The translations under genes were made by a program, and so were the position numbers. This document shows, piece by piece, positions 53,946-61,820 of a stretch of 64,000 bases of DNA. Source of the stretch: Prevotella sp. P2-180 (GTDB lineage Bacteria > Bacteroidota > Bacteroidia > Bacteroidales > Bacteroidaceae); NCBI RefSeq assembly GCF_002251435.1, contig NZ_NPJI01000067.1:1-64000 (forward strand), given 5' to 3'. The notes under the pieces were generated by a model, which was not told the origin of the DNA, did not search any database, and worked only from the letters and a program-made list of their open reading frames with translations. Every line of letters starts with the position of its first letter. Position 1 is the first letter of the stretch.

Positions 53946-54461
53946 TGATTGAGATTATGATACAGGAATTCTTTTTTGCAGCATGGCCCTTGGTGGCTTG
54001 CGCACTGATGGTGGCTTTCGTATGCGTAGGTATTCACAAAGCAAAGAAACTGAGAGAACAGGGGGATGAGGCTAATGCCCACCGCCAACAGGGGATAGGC
54101 TTCTATATGGCATCCGTCCTGATGTTTGTGACATTCATTATCATGCAGATGGATAAGGGACACAGCACTTCCGACTGCGTCGTGTGGATGAGTATCGGTT
54201 CGATGTTCCTTTGCCTCGGATCTGTGGAGATGAACAAGATGAGGAATACAAACTGCATGGCTGACCGACGACATAAATCTGAAAAAGGAGAAGGCTGACT
54301 GCGAGGAGGCTCTGCGTAAGGTGGAGGAGAAAACACCTCATTCATCGACGCCATCAACAATGACAGTGAGCAGACGAAATCAGTGTGCTCAACCAAAACT
54401 ACGGATACAGGTCATCCAGGACGGCAACAACTCCAGTAGCCGCATCCAGATTGTGTGACTT
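53945..54461 (+). pseudogene. Two-TM membrane protein gene with frameshifts
   Basis: The first frame (53945-54298) gives 117 residues with two hydrophobic segments (about 9-27 and 52-70; FYMASVLMFVTFIIM). From about 54258 a different frame carries protein-like coiled-coil codons (LTDDINLKKEKADCEEALRK) to about 54340. Further on, the frame that looks best changes again (FIDAINNDSEQTKS), and another ends at 54461 with IQDGNNSSSRIQIV. So the gene was once longer, and two or more shifts have broken it. No known family. It may belong to the element with the HU and VapE genes. Confidence 0.5.
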
Positions 54462-54616
54462 CTGCGCCCCGAAGCCGTATGTCCGTACGCCAAAAGCCCT
54501 TCCGGACTACGCTATAATTTATAAATAATGTGCAAGAATAATATGACTCAACTTTTGAAAAGAGACAAAAGAAGATAAATGACGTATGTTTAAGCCAGGC
54601 TTTTACTATTGGCCTT

Positions 54617-54673
54617 TTAACTCCCCCTTATAACTCCCCATTTAACTCCCCCTTTAACTTCCTTAACTTCCCC
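54617..54673. repeat. Tandem TTTAACTCCCC-type repeats
   Basis: About five imperfect copies of a 10-13-base unit (TTTAACTCCCCC, TATAACTCCCC, TTTAACTTCC), pyrimidine-rich on the plus strand. No gene is seen from 54462 to 54775; the stretch holds this tract and the HU gene's terminator. Confidence 0.7.
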
Positions 54674-54702
54674 CAAAAAAGCACATTCGAAACTTGGGTT
54701 TT

Positions 54703-54753
54703 AAAAAAAAGGAAGCTGCAACCGTCCTTTGTAAAGACGCATTGCGGCTTCCT
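54703..54753 (-). terminator. Terminator of the HU-like gene
   Basis: AGGAAGC (54710-54716) pairs with GCTTCCT (54747-54753), extended by GCAA/TTGC. On the minus strand it is followed by a run of T (the A-run at 54703-54710). Confidence 0.75.
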
Positions 54754-54775
54754 AATAAGAGAGTTTAGCCAAGGG

Positions 54776-55276
54776 CTATTGACCAAGGTCATCATCCGGC
54801 TGAGTGCCTGGGTCAACAGGCTCAGTGCCCGGAGTTTCCGAATCACTTCCGGTGGAACCGGCTTGCGTGCGAGGCGATGAGTAGCTGCTGCTTTCACGCA
54901 ACTTCGCCGCCTTTGTCAACATCGACTTCGAAAACTCCCCTACGCCGATTGCTTGCAACACCACTGATTCAACATTTTTCGCAATGCTGAAATCGTCTGC
55001 AGTGGCGGCACCCGCCTTGTGTTTTACAGAGAGTCCGAACGACACAAGATTGTCAAGAATAACTCTCTTGCCGTCGAGCGTTAACTCATTGATGCAACTG
55101 ACAGCATCCTTCAGCACTGCCTCCAGGAAGCCCTTGCTCAGCGGTGTGTTGTGACTGGCCATGTGTTCAGCGAGTTCCGGAATATGAAAGGTCTCGCTGC
55201 TCACCACTCGGCAATACCATTTGCCAAACGAAGGACTGTCCTTCAGCTGGCTCTGATAAATCTGATAGCTTAGCAT
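54776..55276 (-). CDS. HU-like DNA-binding protein (Bacteroidetes HU-HIG type)
   Basis: A 166-residue protein with the HU fold of the Bacteroidetes-specific subgroup: SYQIYQSQLKDSPSFGKWYCRVV at the front, LAEHMASHNTPLSKGFLEAVLKDAVSCI in the helical part, and GKRVILDNLVSFGLSVKHKAG as the strand pair. The C-terminus is an acidic Pro/Thr/Gly tail (about 130-166). Copies near VapE/BT4734 modules are frequent in Bacteroidales. It has its own promoter and terminator. Confidence 0.85.
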   Translation of the reverse strand: MLSYQIYQSQLKDSPSFGKWYCRVVSSETFHIPELAEHMASHNTPLSKGFLEAVLKDAVSCINELTLDGKRVILDNLVSFGLSVKHKAGAATADDFSIAKNVESVVLQAIGVGEFSKSMLTKAAKLRESSSYSSPRTQAGSTGSDSETPGTEPVDPGTQPDDDLGQ

Positions 55277-55358
55277 AAATGTAAATAATTATTAAGGTTA
55301 AACAAAAAAGTAAAGAACGCTTAAGATTCCACCAATATTAGCTTCATCTTTCTGTATA

Positions 55359-55390
55359 CAAAGGTACAAAAAAAATCTCAAACTGCCAAA
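55359..55390 (-). promoter_or_regulatory. Promoter of the HU-like gene
   Basis: Minus-strand TTTG at 55387-55390 and TACCTTTG at 55359-55366, spacing 20. The start codon lies about 83 bases downstream. Confidence 0.75.
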
Positions 55391-55551
55391 CTTTTTCACT
55401 ACTTTTTTTCATAAAAAACTCACTTTTTTCGCGTTGTAAATGCAACGTGGCAGTAGTGTAAACGCAACGTCAAAGATGGGAAAACGTAACGTCTCGCTTG
55501 TTAATAGGCAACTTTTGCTCATAGGTTACAGATCGACAAACCTTGAAAATA

Positions 55552-55692
55552 GTGACACGGTGACACCTTTTATATCATTTTCTTAAAAATCGCGGAAAAA
55601 AATAAAAAAAGGATAGAAGAAGCAGGGTGTAGAATATTTGATTTATTTTATAAAAGTTTGGGGAAATAGCACTAAACGTGTCACCGTGTCAC
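55552..55692. repeat. Inverted pair of GTGACAC double motifs
   Basis: GTGACACGGTGACAC (55552-55566) has an exact reverse complement at 55678-55692, 111 bases apart. Each arm is two GTGACAC copies eight bases apart. The gap holds AT-rich sequence. It lies downstream of the vapE-like gene and upstream of the HU-like gene. Upstream, around 55436-55490, short AACGCAACGT and AACGTAACGT repeats also occur. Resembles iterons or a replication origin of the element. Confidence 0.75.
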
Positions 55693-55771
55693 TCTTTCGC
55701 CGTAATAATAAAAAGGGCATCCCCATAGAAAGGAATGCCCGATGAAAGGTAAGAGACATAAAACAGTGTGC

Positions 55772-57511
55772 TTAGAAAGGCTTGCCATTGTCTTCGTCGG
55801 CATCTTCCACCACGTTCTTGCCAATGTCATTTATATTTACTTGTACCACTAGATAGAAACGGCCCTTATTGCTACGTTTGCTCTCATAGCCCAGTTTTTT
55901 CATGGCTAATCCAATCTTGGTCGAACTGGTGAGAATGTTCGATGGAAAGCGGCTCTTTATATCGGTTGAGGTGAGACACTGTGGAGTGTCGGTGTCGGAT
56001 GGCTTACGGAAATGAGTTAGAATATATTCATATGTCTCGTCAGTCTGCTCGAACTCCTTGTTCCGCTCATTTATAAGCGTTATCTCTTCGTCAGAAAACC
56101 ACGTTTGGAATGTGCTGTTTACGAGGCTAAACACCTGAGAATAAATACCCTCATAGTTAATGTTCGCAGTATGCGGATTGTCGATTGATTCTACATTGGC
56201 AACAATCCAGCGTCGGTTGCCGGTAGGGTCTATAAGGAACTCGGCTTCGTTTCCAGTGGCAGCCAATGACGCGCGACGCGGCAGGAGTTTGGGGTAACGG
56301 TCGTAAGGAGCGCGAACGTTCACGAACTTCTGCGTAACCACAGCCTTCAACTTGTTTAGATTCTGGCGGCTTAAGGCTTTCATGTCATCGAAATTTATCA
56401 ACAAATTCTTTGCCAGTCTTAGTTCGTAGTCCTTGTCTATAGCGTCTATGGCCTTCTCCTCAAAATAATATTTTCGGAGTTCTGGGGGCAGCAGAATCCG
56501 GAAGAACGTCGATTTGTAGCAACCTTGTTTTCCTAAGAGAGTCAGTATGGCTTCATTGATATTTTCTGTCGAAAAATATCCCTTGAATATACCAACAAAC
56601 CATTTTTTGAACACCAAATAAAATTCCTCCGGCGACATGTTGCTGCAGTGAACCATATTTGCCAGTTGGCGGATATGGTCAGTTGTACCGTCCCAAGTCG
56701 GCAGGGATTCTAAATACGATTTCACGGGATCGAAGTCATCAGTGAAGTTTGAATTGATGAGCGAGTAGATCTCGTTCAGTCTAACCTTGATTCCCGCCAG
56801 TCGCAATTCTCGCCAAATGGTGTTTGCCGCCGTGTCGTCCAAGTCGTGGAAAGCCAAATTCCCATCTTCTACAAGGGCAATTTCCAACATTCCCGTAAGA
56901 ATATTTCGGCGGAAAAGCCAACGGCTGACAATAAATGACTCAATTTTCTGAAGCTCATCAGCCTTTTCCTTCTCGTTCTTCTTGGGTCTGCCACGCTTTT
57001 TCGTCACTTTTTCCTTGGGCGTATCGTCAAGCGATGGTTTCTCATTCACAAGTGTATCTACTATAGGATGTGTTTCTCTATATGCGGCACTGAGGTCGAT
57101 GCCCGCCTCCTTAGCCTTCTGAAAGAAAGTGCCAATAGTAATCTTGCGACCCGAAGGCGGCATGCGAAGGCAGTGGTCAAACTGCTTGTCAGTCTCACTA
57201 TAATTATAGTTAGGATATAGGGAAGAGAGCTCATGAAATATTGGACGAGCTTCCTCTCCGATACCATCAGCCAGGGCAAAACCAACGTCACGCCAATCTG
57301 GGTATAGACTCGTTATGTCCTTGCCGCGGGCACAAAGCATCTTCGCAACCAACTCAACCTGATGATAAAGTTCATCCAAGGTCTCGGTTTTTGAGTTTTT
57401 TTCCTTAGCCATCTCGACATGTTTATATTCGCGGCTGCCTAATTCTGCAACCTTTGGCTTGCCAGTCTGATTGGCACAGGCAAGCTCTAATTGTTTTTTA
57501 ATATCTATCAT
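55772..57511 (-). CDS. VapE/VirE-type helicase with primase-C domain
   Basis: A 579-residue protein. Residues about 45-140 hold a PriCT-2-like domain (LYPDWRDVGFALADGIGE...KQFDHCLRM). A basic linker with an AT-hook-like KKRGRPKKNEKEK is at about 170-183. The VapE domain (about 230-480) is a superfamily 3-like helicase with Walker A in LLGKQGCYKSTFFR and Walker B in LLINFDDMKAL, then RRASLAATGNEAEFL and RRWIV. Related proteins drive replication of satellites and integrative elements. It follows the BT4734-type gene with a three-base gap, giving a primase-helicase pair. Confidence 0.88.
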   Translation of the reverse strand: MIDIKKQLELACANQTGKPKVAELGSREYKHVEMAKEKNSKTETLDELYHQVELVAKMLCARGKDITSLYPDWRDVGFALADGIGEEARPIFHELSSLYPNYNYSETDKQFDHCLRMPPSGRKITIGTFFQKAKEAGIDLSAAYRETHPIVDTLVNEKPSLDDTPKEKVTKKRGRPKKNEKEKADELQKIESFIVSRWLFRRNILTGMLEIALVEDGNLAFHDLDDTAANTIWRELRLAGIKVRLNEIYSLINSNFTDDFDPVKSYLESLPTWDGTTDHIRQLANMVHCSNMSPEEFYLVFKKWFVGIFKGYFSTENINEAILTLLGKQGCYKSTFFRILLPPELRKYYFEEKAIDAIDKDYELRLAKNLLINFDDMKALSRQNLNKLKAVVTQKFVNVRAPYDRYPKLLPRRASLAATGNEAEFLIDPTGNRRWIVANVESIDNPHTANINYEGIYSQVFSLVNSTFQTWFSDEEITLINERNKEFEQTDETYEYILTHFRKPSDTDTPQCLTSTDIKSRFPSNILTSSTKIGLAMKKLGYESKRSNKGRFYLVVQVNINDIGKNVVEDADEDNGKPF

Positions 57512-57514
57512 GAT

Positions 57515-58390
57515 TTAAAACGGACATATTTGTGGTGATACATAAGCATGGGGGTCGTGGCAGAGGAAACAGGCTCGGACAATGTCCTTACACGCCTCGT
57601 CGATCACTAGTCCATGCATTGTTTTATAATAATAGCGCAGGGCCTTGAAATTATCCAAATGTGAAAAGTTACAGATGTCTATTCTCACATAGTCTTTAAG
57701 GCCGTTGCCTCGGGGAGAGACATGAATCAAATCATGTATAAGATCTTGGTCGTCAAGCAGATGCTGCTTCAGACCTTCCAAATCGCGTGTGGCATCAGGA
57801 TTTTCCTTTGCATCGATGTCGATGCACAAGAGGCCTGAATGTCGCACCAATTTCTCTTCACGGCGGTATTTGAACACACCGCTAGGAGTCACGAAGTCAA
57901 GTTTTTCGAGTTTAAACTCCTTTTGTTTTTCAACGTCCTCAATCGCCCTAAGCTGCTCGGTCAATTTCCCATAATGCTGATGCATCATGACTTGGCAATA
58001 GACCTCTCCCAAATTCACACGATTAAGCAAGGGCACGCAGTTTGTAACAGGAGCTCTAAATTCGGACATCCAAACATTGTTGGCGTCGCGTTCGTCACCT
58101 GGAAGCAACGCATTCAGCTGAATGCGCTCCTCCGATAGTATTGTATCAGCCAGAGCATGATTTGTTCTATCCATACTCGTTAACCTTTCCGGAGTGCCCT
58201 CCGTTTGCATGAGAGGGGTCCTACCGCACAACATCGGTGCAAACTGGCCTACGGTCCAACGCCTGACCCAATTCCGATGTCGTTTTGGTAGTGCAAAGAT
58301 ACTGATTTTTAGCGACTTATCAAAATTTACGCTTGATTTGACCTCTTCGCTGTTTTTTATCGGATTCACCTTTTTTTGATTGTTGTTCAT
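57515..58390 (-). CDS. BT4734/BF3469 family protein (primase-like partner of VapE)
   Basis: A 291-residue protein with the BT4734-like core: LEKLDFVTPSGVFKYRREEKLVRHSGLLCIDIDAKENP, then VSPRGNGLKDYVRIDI. The acidic pair in CIDIDA and the VSPRGNGLK loop resemble primase-polymerase active-site strands, so a primer-making role is plausible. Members precede VapE-type genes in many Bacteroidales elements. The front (1-about 60) is variable and basic. ATG at 58390, just behind an AT-rich gap with no clear consensus promoter. Confidence 0.85.
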   Translation of the reverse strand: MNNNQKKVNPIKNSEEVKSSVNFDKSLKISIFALPKRHRNWVRRWTVGQFAPMLCGRTPLMQTEGTPERLTSMDRTNHALADTILSEERIQLNALLPGDERDANNVWMSEFRAPVTNCVPLLNRVNLGEVYCQVMMHQHYGKLTEQLRAIEDVEKQKEFKLEKLDFVTPSGVFKYRREEKLVRHSGLLCIDIDAKENPDATRDLEGLKQHLLDDQDLIHDLIHVSPRGNGLKDYVRIDICNFSHLDNFKALRYYYKTMHGLVIDEACKDIVRACFLCHDPHAYVSPQICPF

Positions 58391-58535
58391 TGTTTTTCTT
58401 TATTGTTTATCACACCAAAATCAAATTTGGTAGTCTAAACTTGATTACATATTGGATAATAATCAAGTAAAGAATCAAAAATATGTCAAGCAATCAAAAT
58501 CGGAATAAGAATATGATTATGACGAATCAATGAAT

Positions 58536-58574
58536 AAAAAAAGTGTATCAACCATGATAGTTTGATACACTTTT
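58536..58574. terminator. Bidirectional terminator hairpin
   Basis: AAAAAAGTGTATCAA (58536-58551) pairs with TTTGATACACTTTT (58561-58574). It ends the 391-residue gene on the minus strand and separates it from the BT4734/VapE pair. Confidence 0.8.
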
Positions 58575-58609
58575 GAAATCAAGTTAAAAAAATATAAATC
58601 AAGAGTGTT

Positions 58610-59785
58610 TTAGAAGTTGCTCGCCTTTTCTAAAAGTTGAATAGTGCAACAACGTGTTTTGAGTTTTTCTACAAACGCTTTGAACTCTCCTTTTCTATCG
58701 TTCTTAACTTCTTTATTGTAACTGATTACCGCCTCATATGACACGCTTTCGTACTTCGCTGAAGGATTCTCCATATACTTTTCAAAGAAGTATTTTACGG
58801 CTTCCTTTAACAAGCCCTTTCCAAAACCAAAGTAATGTAGAAACATTAGAACAGTTTTTGCAGGCAGTTTCTTTTTGTTATATCCATCAGGCAGTAGGTC
58901 GTCAAATATGCTTATTAAATGTTTTACCCTTTCAACCTTCTCTTTATCATTTCCAAACAAGAGTATCTCTGTTTTGCTTAATCCTGTTGCAGATTCTACA
59001 TCAATCACTTGTTTTATCACAAGCAACTTAACATCATTTTTGTCAAAATTATGAAAGCCGAATGGCGACCATGCCTCGTCGTTGTCATATTTATTTCTGC
59101 TTGCGATAGCCGAATTAGCTTTTTCACTTAAATCTTCACTGTCTTTATTAAACAAGGAAATCATTCCAGCAATCTCTTTTATGACTTTGTCTTTGAAATT
59201 TTTAAATAGAAAATAACAGTATCTCTTATCCTTCCTTATTTTTTCTTCTTCAGCCAACACACTCTTGCATAGATTTACACATTGTGCAAAAAGAATAAAG
59301 AATTTCTCTATCTCATTGTACAGTCCTGAAACACAAGGTGGATAGGTTTCAAATTTGAACAAAGGAAGAGGATATATGTTTGCAGAAATATAGGAATAAT
59401 CGTATGCCGAAACGGGCATATTGCCAATAACATGCCTTACGTCTTCCCTGCGTGCTCTGGGACAGAATTTCATGAATAATTTTTTCGTCTCGCTAAATCC
59501 TGACCTCATTTTGCAAAACAATGTCAACGCGGTGTTAAAGCATTTGTTGTTTACTGTGACAAATTCCTTGTTGAACTCTCTTGAAAAATTTAAAAGCTTC
59601 GTGTATTCTGCTTCAAGTTTTACCCTACAATCTGCTACACTGCAAGCCATCAATTCCAACTCCACCTCGTCACATTTTTTGTATTCTATCGCATACAAAA
59701 ATCTTTCTGGATTAAACTTTGCAACCGCCAAGGCTATTATGTTTAACCCTTCCTCTGGGTCATATATCTCTGTTGTATAATACAT
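58610..59785 (-). CDS. Unrecognised 391-residue protein
   Basis: A soluble, mostly helical, Lys/Phe/Tyr-rich protein starting MYYTTEIYDPEEGLNIIALA. Visible parts are a cysteine-containing front (AVADCRVKLEAEYTKLLNFS), an aromatic middle (VSAYDYSYISANIYPLPLFKFETYPPC), a helical segment with LSKTEILLFGNDKEKVERVKHLI that may be a small helix-turn-helix-like fold, and a C-terminus FVEKLKTRCCTIQLLEKASNF. No catalytic motif or TM helix stands out. It has its own promoter and terminator and lies between the VapE module and a small protein with a leader. A cargo or defence gene is possible, but nothing in the sequence proves it. Confidence 0.75.
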   Translation of the reverse strand: MYYTTEIYDPEEGLNIIALAVAKFNPERFLYAIEYKKCDEVELELMACSVADCRVKLEAEYTKLLNFSREFNKEFVTVNNKCFNTALTLFCKMRSGFSETKKLFMKFCPRARREDVRHVIGNMPVSAYDYSYISANIYPLPLFKFETYPPCVSGLYNEIEKFFILFAQCVNLCKSVLAEEEKIRKDKRYCYFLFKNFKDKVIKEIAGMISLFNKDSEDLSEKANSAIASRNKYDNDEAWSPFGFHNFDKNDVKLLVIKQVIDVESATGLSKTEILLFGNDKEKVERVKHLISIFDDLLPDGYNKKKLPAKTVLMFLHYFGFGKGLLKEAVKYFFEKYMENPSAKYESVSYEAVISYNKEVKNDRKGEFKAFVEKLKTRCCTIQLLEKASNF

Positions 59786-59846
59786 AATTATAATTTTAAA
59801 AATTAATATTATATTAATACTTGTTATGCTACAAGTTATTCAACTA

Positions 59847-59878
59847 CAAATTTAACATAAATATCTGAAACCAACAAA
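59847..59878 (-). promoter_or_regulatory. Promoter of the 391-residue gene
   Basis: Minus-strand TTTG at 59875-59878 and TAAATTTG at 59847-59854, spacing 20, about 62 bases before the start codon. The rest of 59879-60070 is AT-rich with no feature seen. Confidence 0.65.
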
Positions 59879-60074
59879 AGATTTCCGAAAAATTTGATAT
59901 AATGACTAAAGAACTTATGTAAACCTTCTCATAAGTCGCTTAGCTATATATTTTTTTTGTCGAAATATTGATCAATCCAAGTCGATAGAAATCAGAAATG
60001 GTCTGAAGTTATAAAGAGTTCAATATGCCTGAAATAATTTCTACAAGAATAGTTTCTTAAATAATCTGAATTTA

Positions 60075-60225
60075 TTTGCATATCACGATTATTGTTTGTA
60101 ATTTTGCGGGCGAAACATCAAGAGCAGTCGCCCTTGGGCGGACTCGCCAACCGAGTATGGACTACCACGGTGGCAAAGGTACGATGTGGAAGAATAATAT
60201 TGTTAAACTTCAAAAAAGTCCAATT
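60075..60225 (+). promoter_or_regulatory. Promoter and structured leader of the 84-residue gene
   Basis: TTTG at 60075-60078 and TAATTTTG at 60099-60106, spacing 20. The transcript would begin near 60112 and carry a leader of about 114 bases. It includes GC-rich hairpins such as TCGCCC-TT-GGGCGG and a GGCGGACTCGCC segment, and GACTACCACGGTGG. No match to a known riboswitch class is seen. Confidence 0.55.
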
Positions 60226-60480
60226 ATGAACAAGAACATTTCAGCAGATTTTGCTGCAAGATTTGCAGCCATGTCAATTTCATCATTAGTTGAATCATTC
60301 AATGCACAAGTGGGGAACACTGGTTTCAATTCCGCCCGTGCAGCACACGACGTTGCCCTCATCGACGAGCTTATTGCCCGTGGCATAGATGTCAGCTCAG
60401 TATATTCAAATGGCAATATCTCCTTTGCCAAAAAAGTCGTTCTTGATGAAGCGTCAGGCAAACTGCGCTTACAAGAATAA
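60226..60480 (+). CDS. Small hypothetical protein (84 residues)
   Basis: The start ATG at 60226 follows the leader; the longer frame to 60076 would run through the promoter. The protein reads MNKNISADFAARFAAMSISS, then SARAAHDVALIDELIARGID, then an end SYAKKVVLDEASGKLRL-like strand. It looks like a compact alpha-beta protein. No family is recognised. A 15-bp terminator follows, so it is a complete single-gene unit. Confidence 0.65.
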   Translation: MNKNISADFAARFAAMSISSLVESFNAQVGNTGFNSARAAHDVALIDELIARGIDVSSVYSNGNISFAKKVVLDEASGKLRLQE

Positions 60481-60506
60481 ATCATTCATAAATTAGATTC
60501 TTATCA

Positions 60507-60546
60507 TTATCCCACATTCACGTCTGCTCTTGTGAATGTGGGATAA
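60507..60546 (+). terminator. Strong terminator hairpin
   Basis: TTATCCCACATTCAC (60507-60521) pairs exactly with 60532-60546, loop of 10. It ends the 84-residue gene. The stretch 60547-60824 holds no gene I can support. Confidence 0.85.
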
Positions 60547-60824
60547 TACATTTTCACGAGGGATTGCGACCAAAGCAATGTTTGCATATCTCTATCAGTC
60601 AATCAAATTTCTCTGTCTATGGTTGCCAAAACTCCACCACGAACAACGTCGAAGGTTGGCACTCTTAATCCTGCCGCCCTGCGCATTGGCAAAGCTAAAT
60701 AACATAAAGTTTTTTTTAGAAATAAAGAATAGAAAAAAGAAAAGAATAAATGTAACGACTTGATTATCAAATATGTAATCACGCTGCATTAATAAATTCT
60801 TTTTCGCTTCTTTTTTTTATGCCA

Positions 60825-61808
60825 TTATTTTATTGAATACGTACAATCGGAGCGAGAACCTTCTTTTATGATTTCCTTGTCCACCATAGAATACACCATC
60901 TTTATGATTTCTTTTAATTCTACATCAGGAATGCGTTCTGCCATTTGTGAAATCTTACTCTTAGGATGTTTCTTTAAATCCTCAAGAACAAGTGCCTTTA
61001 AAGCATACGGCTCAATGGTTTTGAGAGTTGTCACAATATTGGATTTGGCATTTCTAAGAAGGGTATCATTTATCTGGAAATATGTACCTTTCTTTACACC
61101 TCCCCTCGCTATCAGATGCATCTTGTCAAGATTATCTGTATAACTTCGGAGTCGTTCCTCACCTGTCAACTGCAATATCTTCGATAAATCAGTTGCAGAA
61201 ATACGCTTTTCTCTCGCAATAATACCAAAAGCTATTTTATTTTTCTGCGACAACTGATAGTTGTGGTCAACGTAATCCATCAGCCTTACCACTGTCATTA
61301 GAGATTGTGTTCGACTTATGGGCTATACTATTGACCAACAATTCTCTAACCAGGTTCTCGTTATAATAACGTATGCTTTTGCGGAATAACCCATTGGGCA
61401 TTTCGTAGCTATAAGTCAACTCGACAGCTTTGCCCATGATGTCCTCCAAAAGTTCTTTGGGGTTGAGGCTATTGTCACGCCACTCCAACTTGTTTGTCTT
61501 GTTCTCCAAGTCGTCATAGACAATATACTCAACAGTGATAGGATAACATGTACGGCTACGCTGCTTTGCAGTACCCAACCATAGGACACCAAGATTAGTC
61601 AATTTGCTTCCATCAAGTAGATGGTAGTCTGAATCGGTGCGTGCTTCCCCGTTTTGTCTTCTACACCTATCACAATCTGTCCCCCCTGTGCATTTGCTAA
61701 TGCCACACAAGTAACCGAGAGTTCTCTAAACCCTTTGTCACCAGTGCGAATTTTCTGAAGACTCTTGAATTCTATGTTTTGACTTTCGTCGGTATTTTTT
61801 GTCGTCAT
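60825..61808 (-). pseudogene. AlbA_2/ATP-binding (Schlafen-like) gene broken into three frames
   Basis: Minus-strand pieces of one family follow in order. Piece 1 (61808 down to about 61640) has IEFKSLQKIRTGDKGFRELS and ALANAQGGQIVIGVED, the AlbA_2 domain. Piece 2 (about 61640-61267, a different frame) has DGSKLTNLGVLWLGTAKQRS and VRELLVNSIAHKSNTIS. Piece 3 (61298-60825, another frame) is the helical C-terminus, with a winged-helix-like segment (ISATDLSKILQLTGEERLR). The DNA between pieces 1 and 2 is too short for the full family, so deletions as well as frameshifts occurred. It ends 13 bases before the restriction-modification gene and may once have been its partner. Confidence 0.7.
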
Positions 61809-61820
61809 AATATCTCTTAA

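Noticed and set aside
55552-55692. Chromosomal replication origin
   Set aside because: No DnaA boxes or dnaA-type neighbours; the repeats fit a local element better.
60595-60789. Minus-strand small ORF with a FANAQGG segment
   Set aside because: The match to AlbA_2 proteins is only about seven residues and the rest does not fit; it may be a repeat common in Prevotella, but I cannot support a gene.
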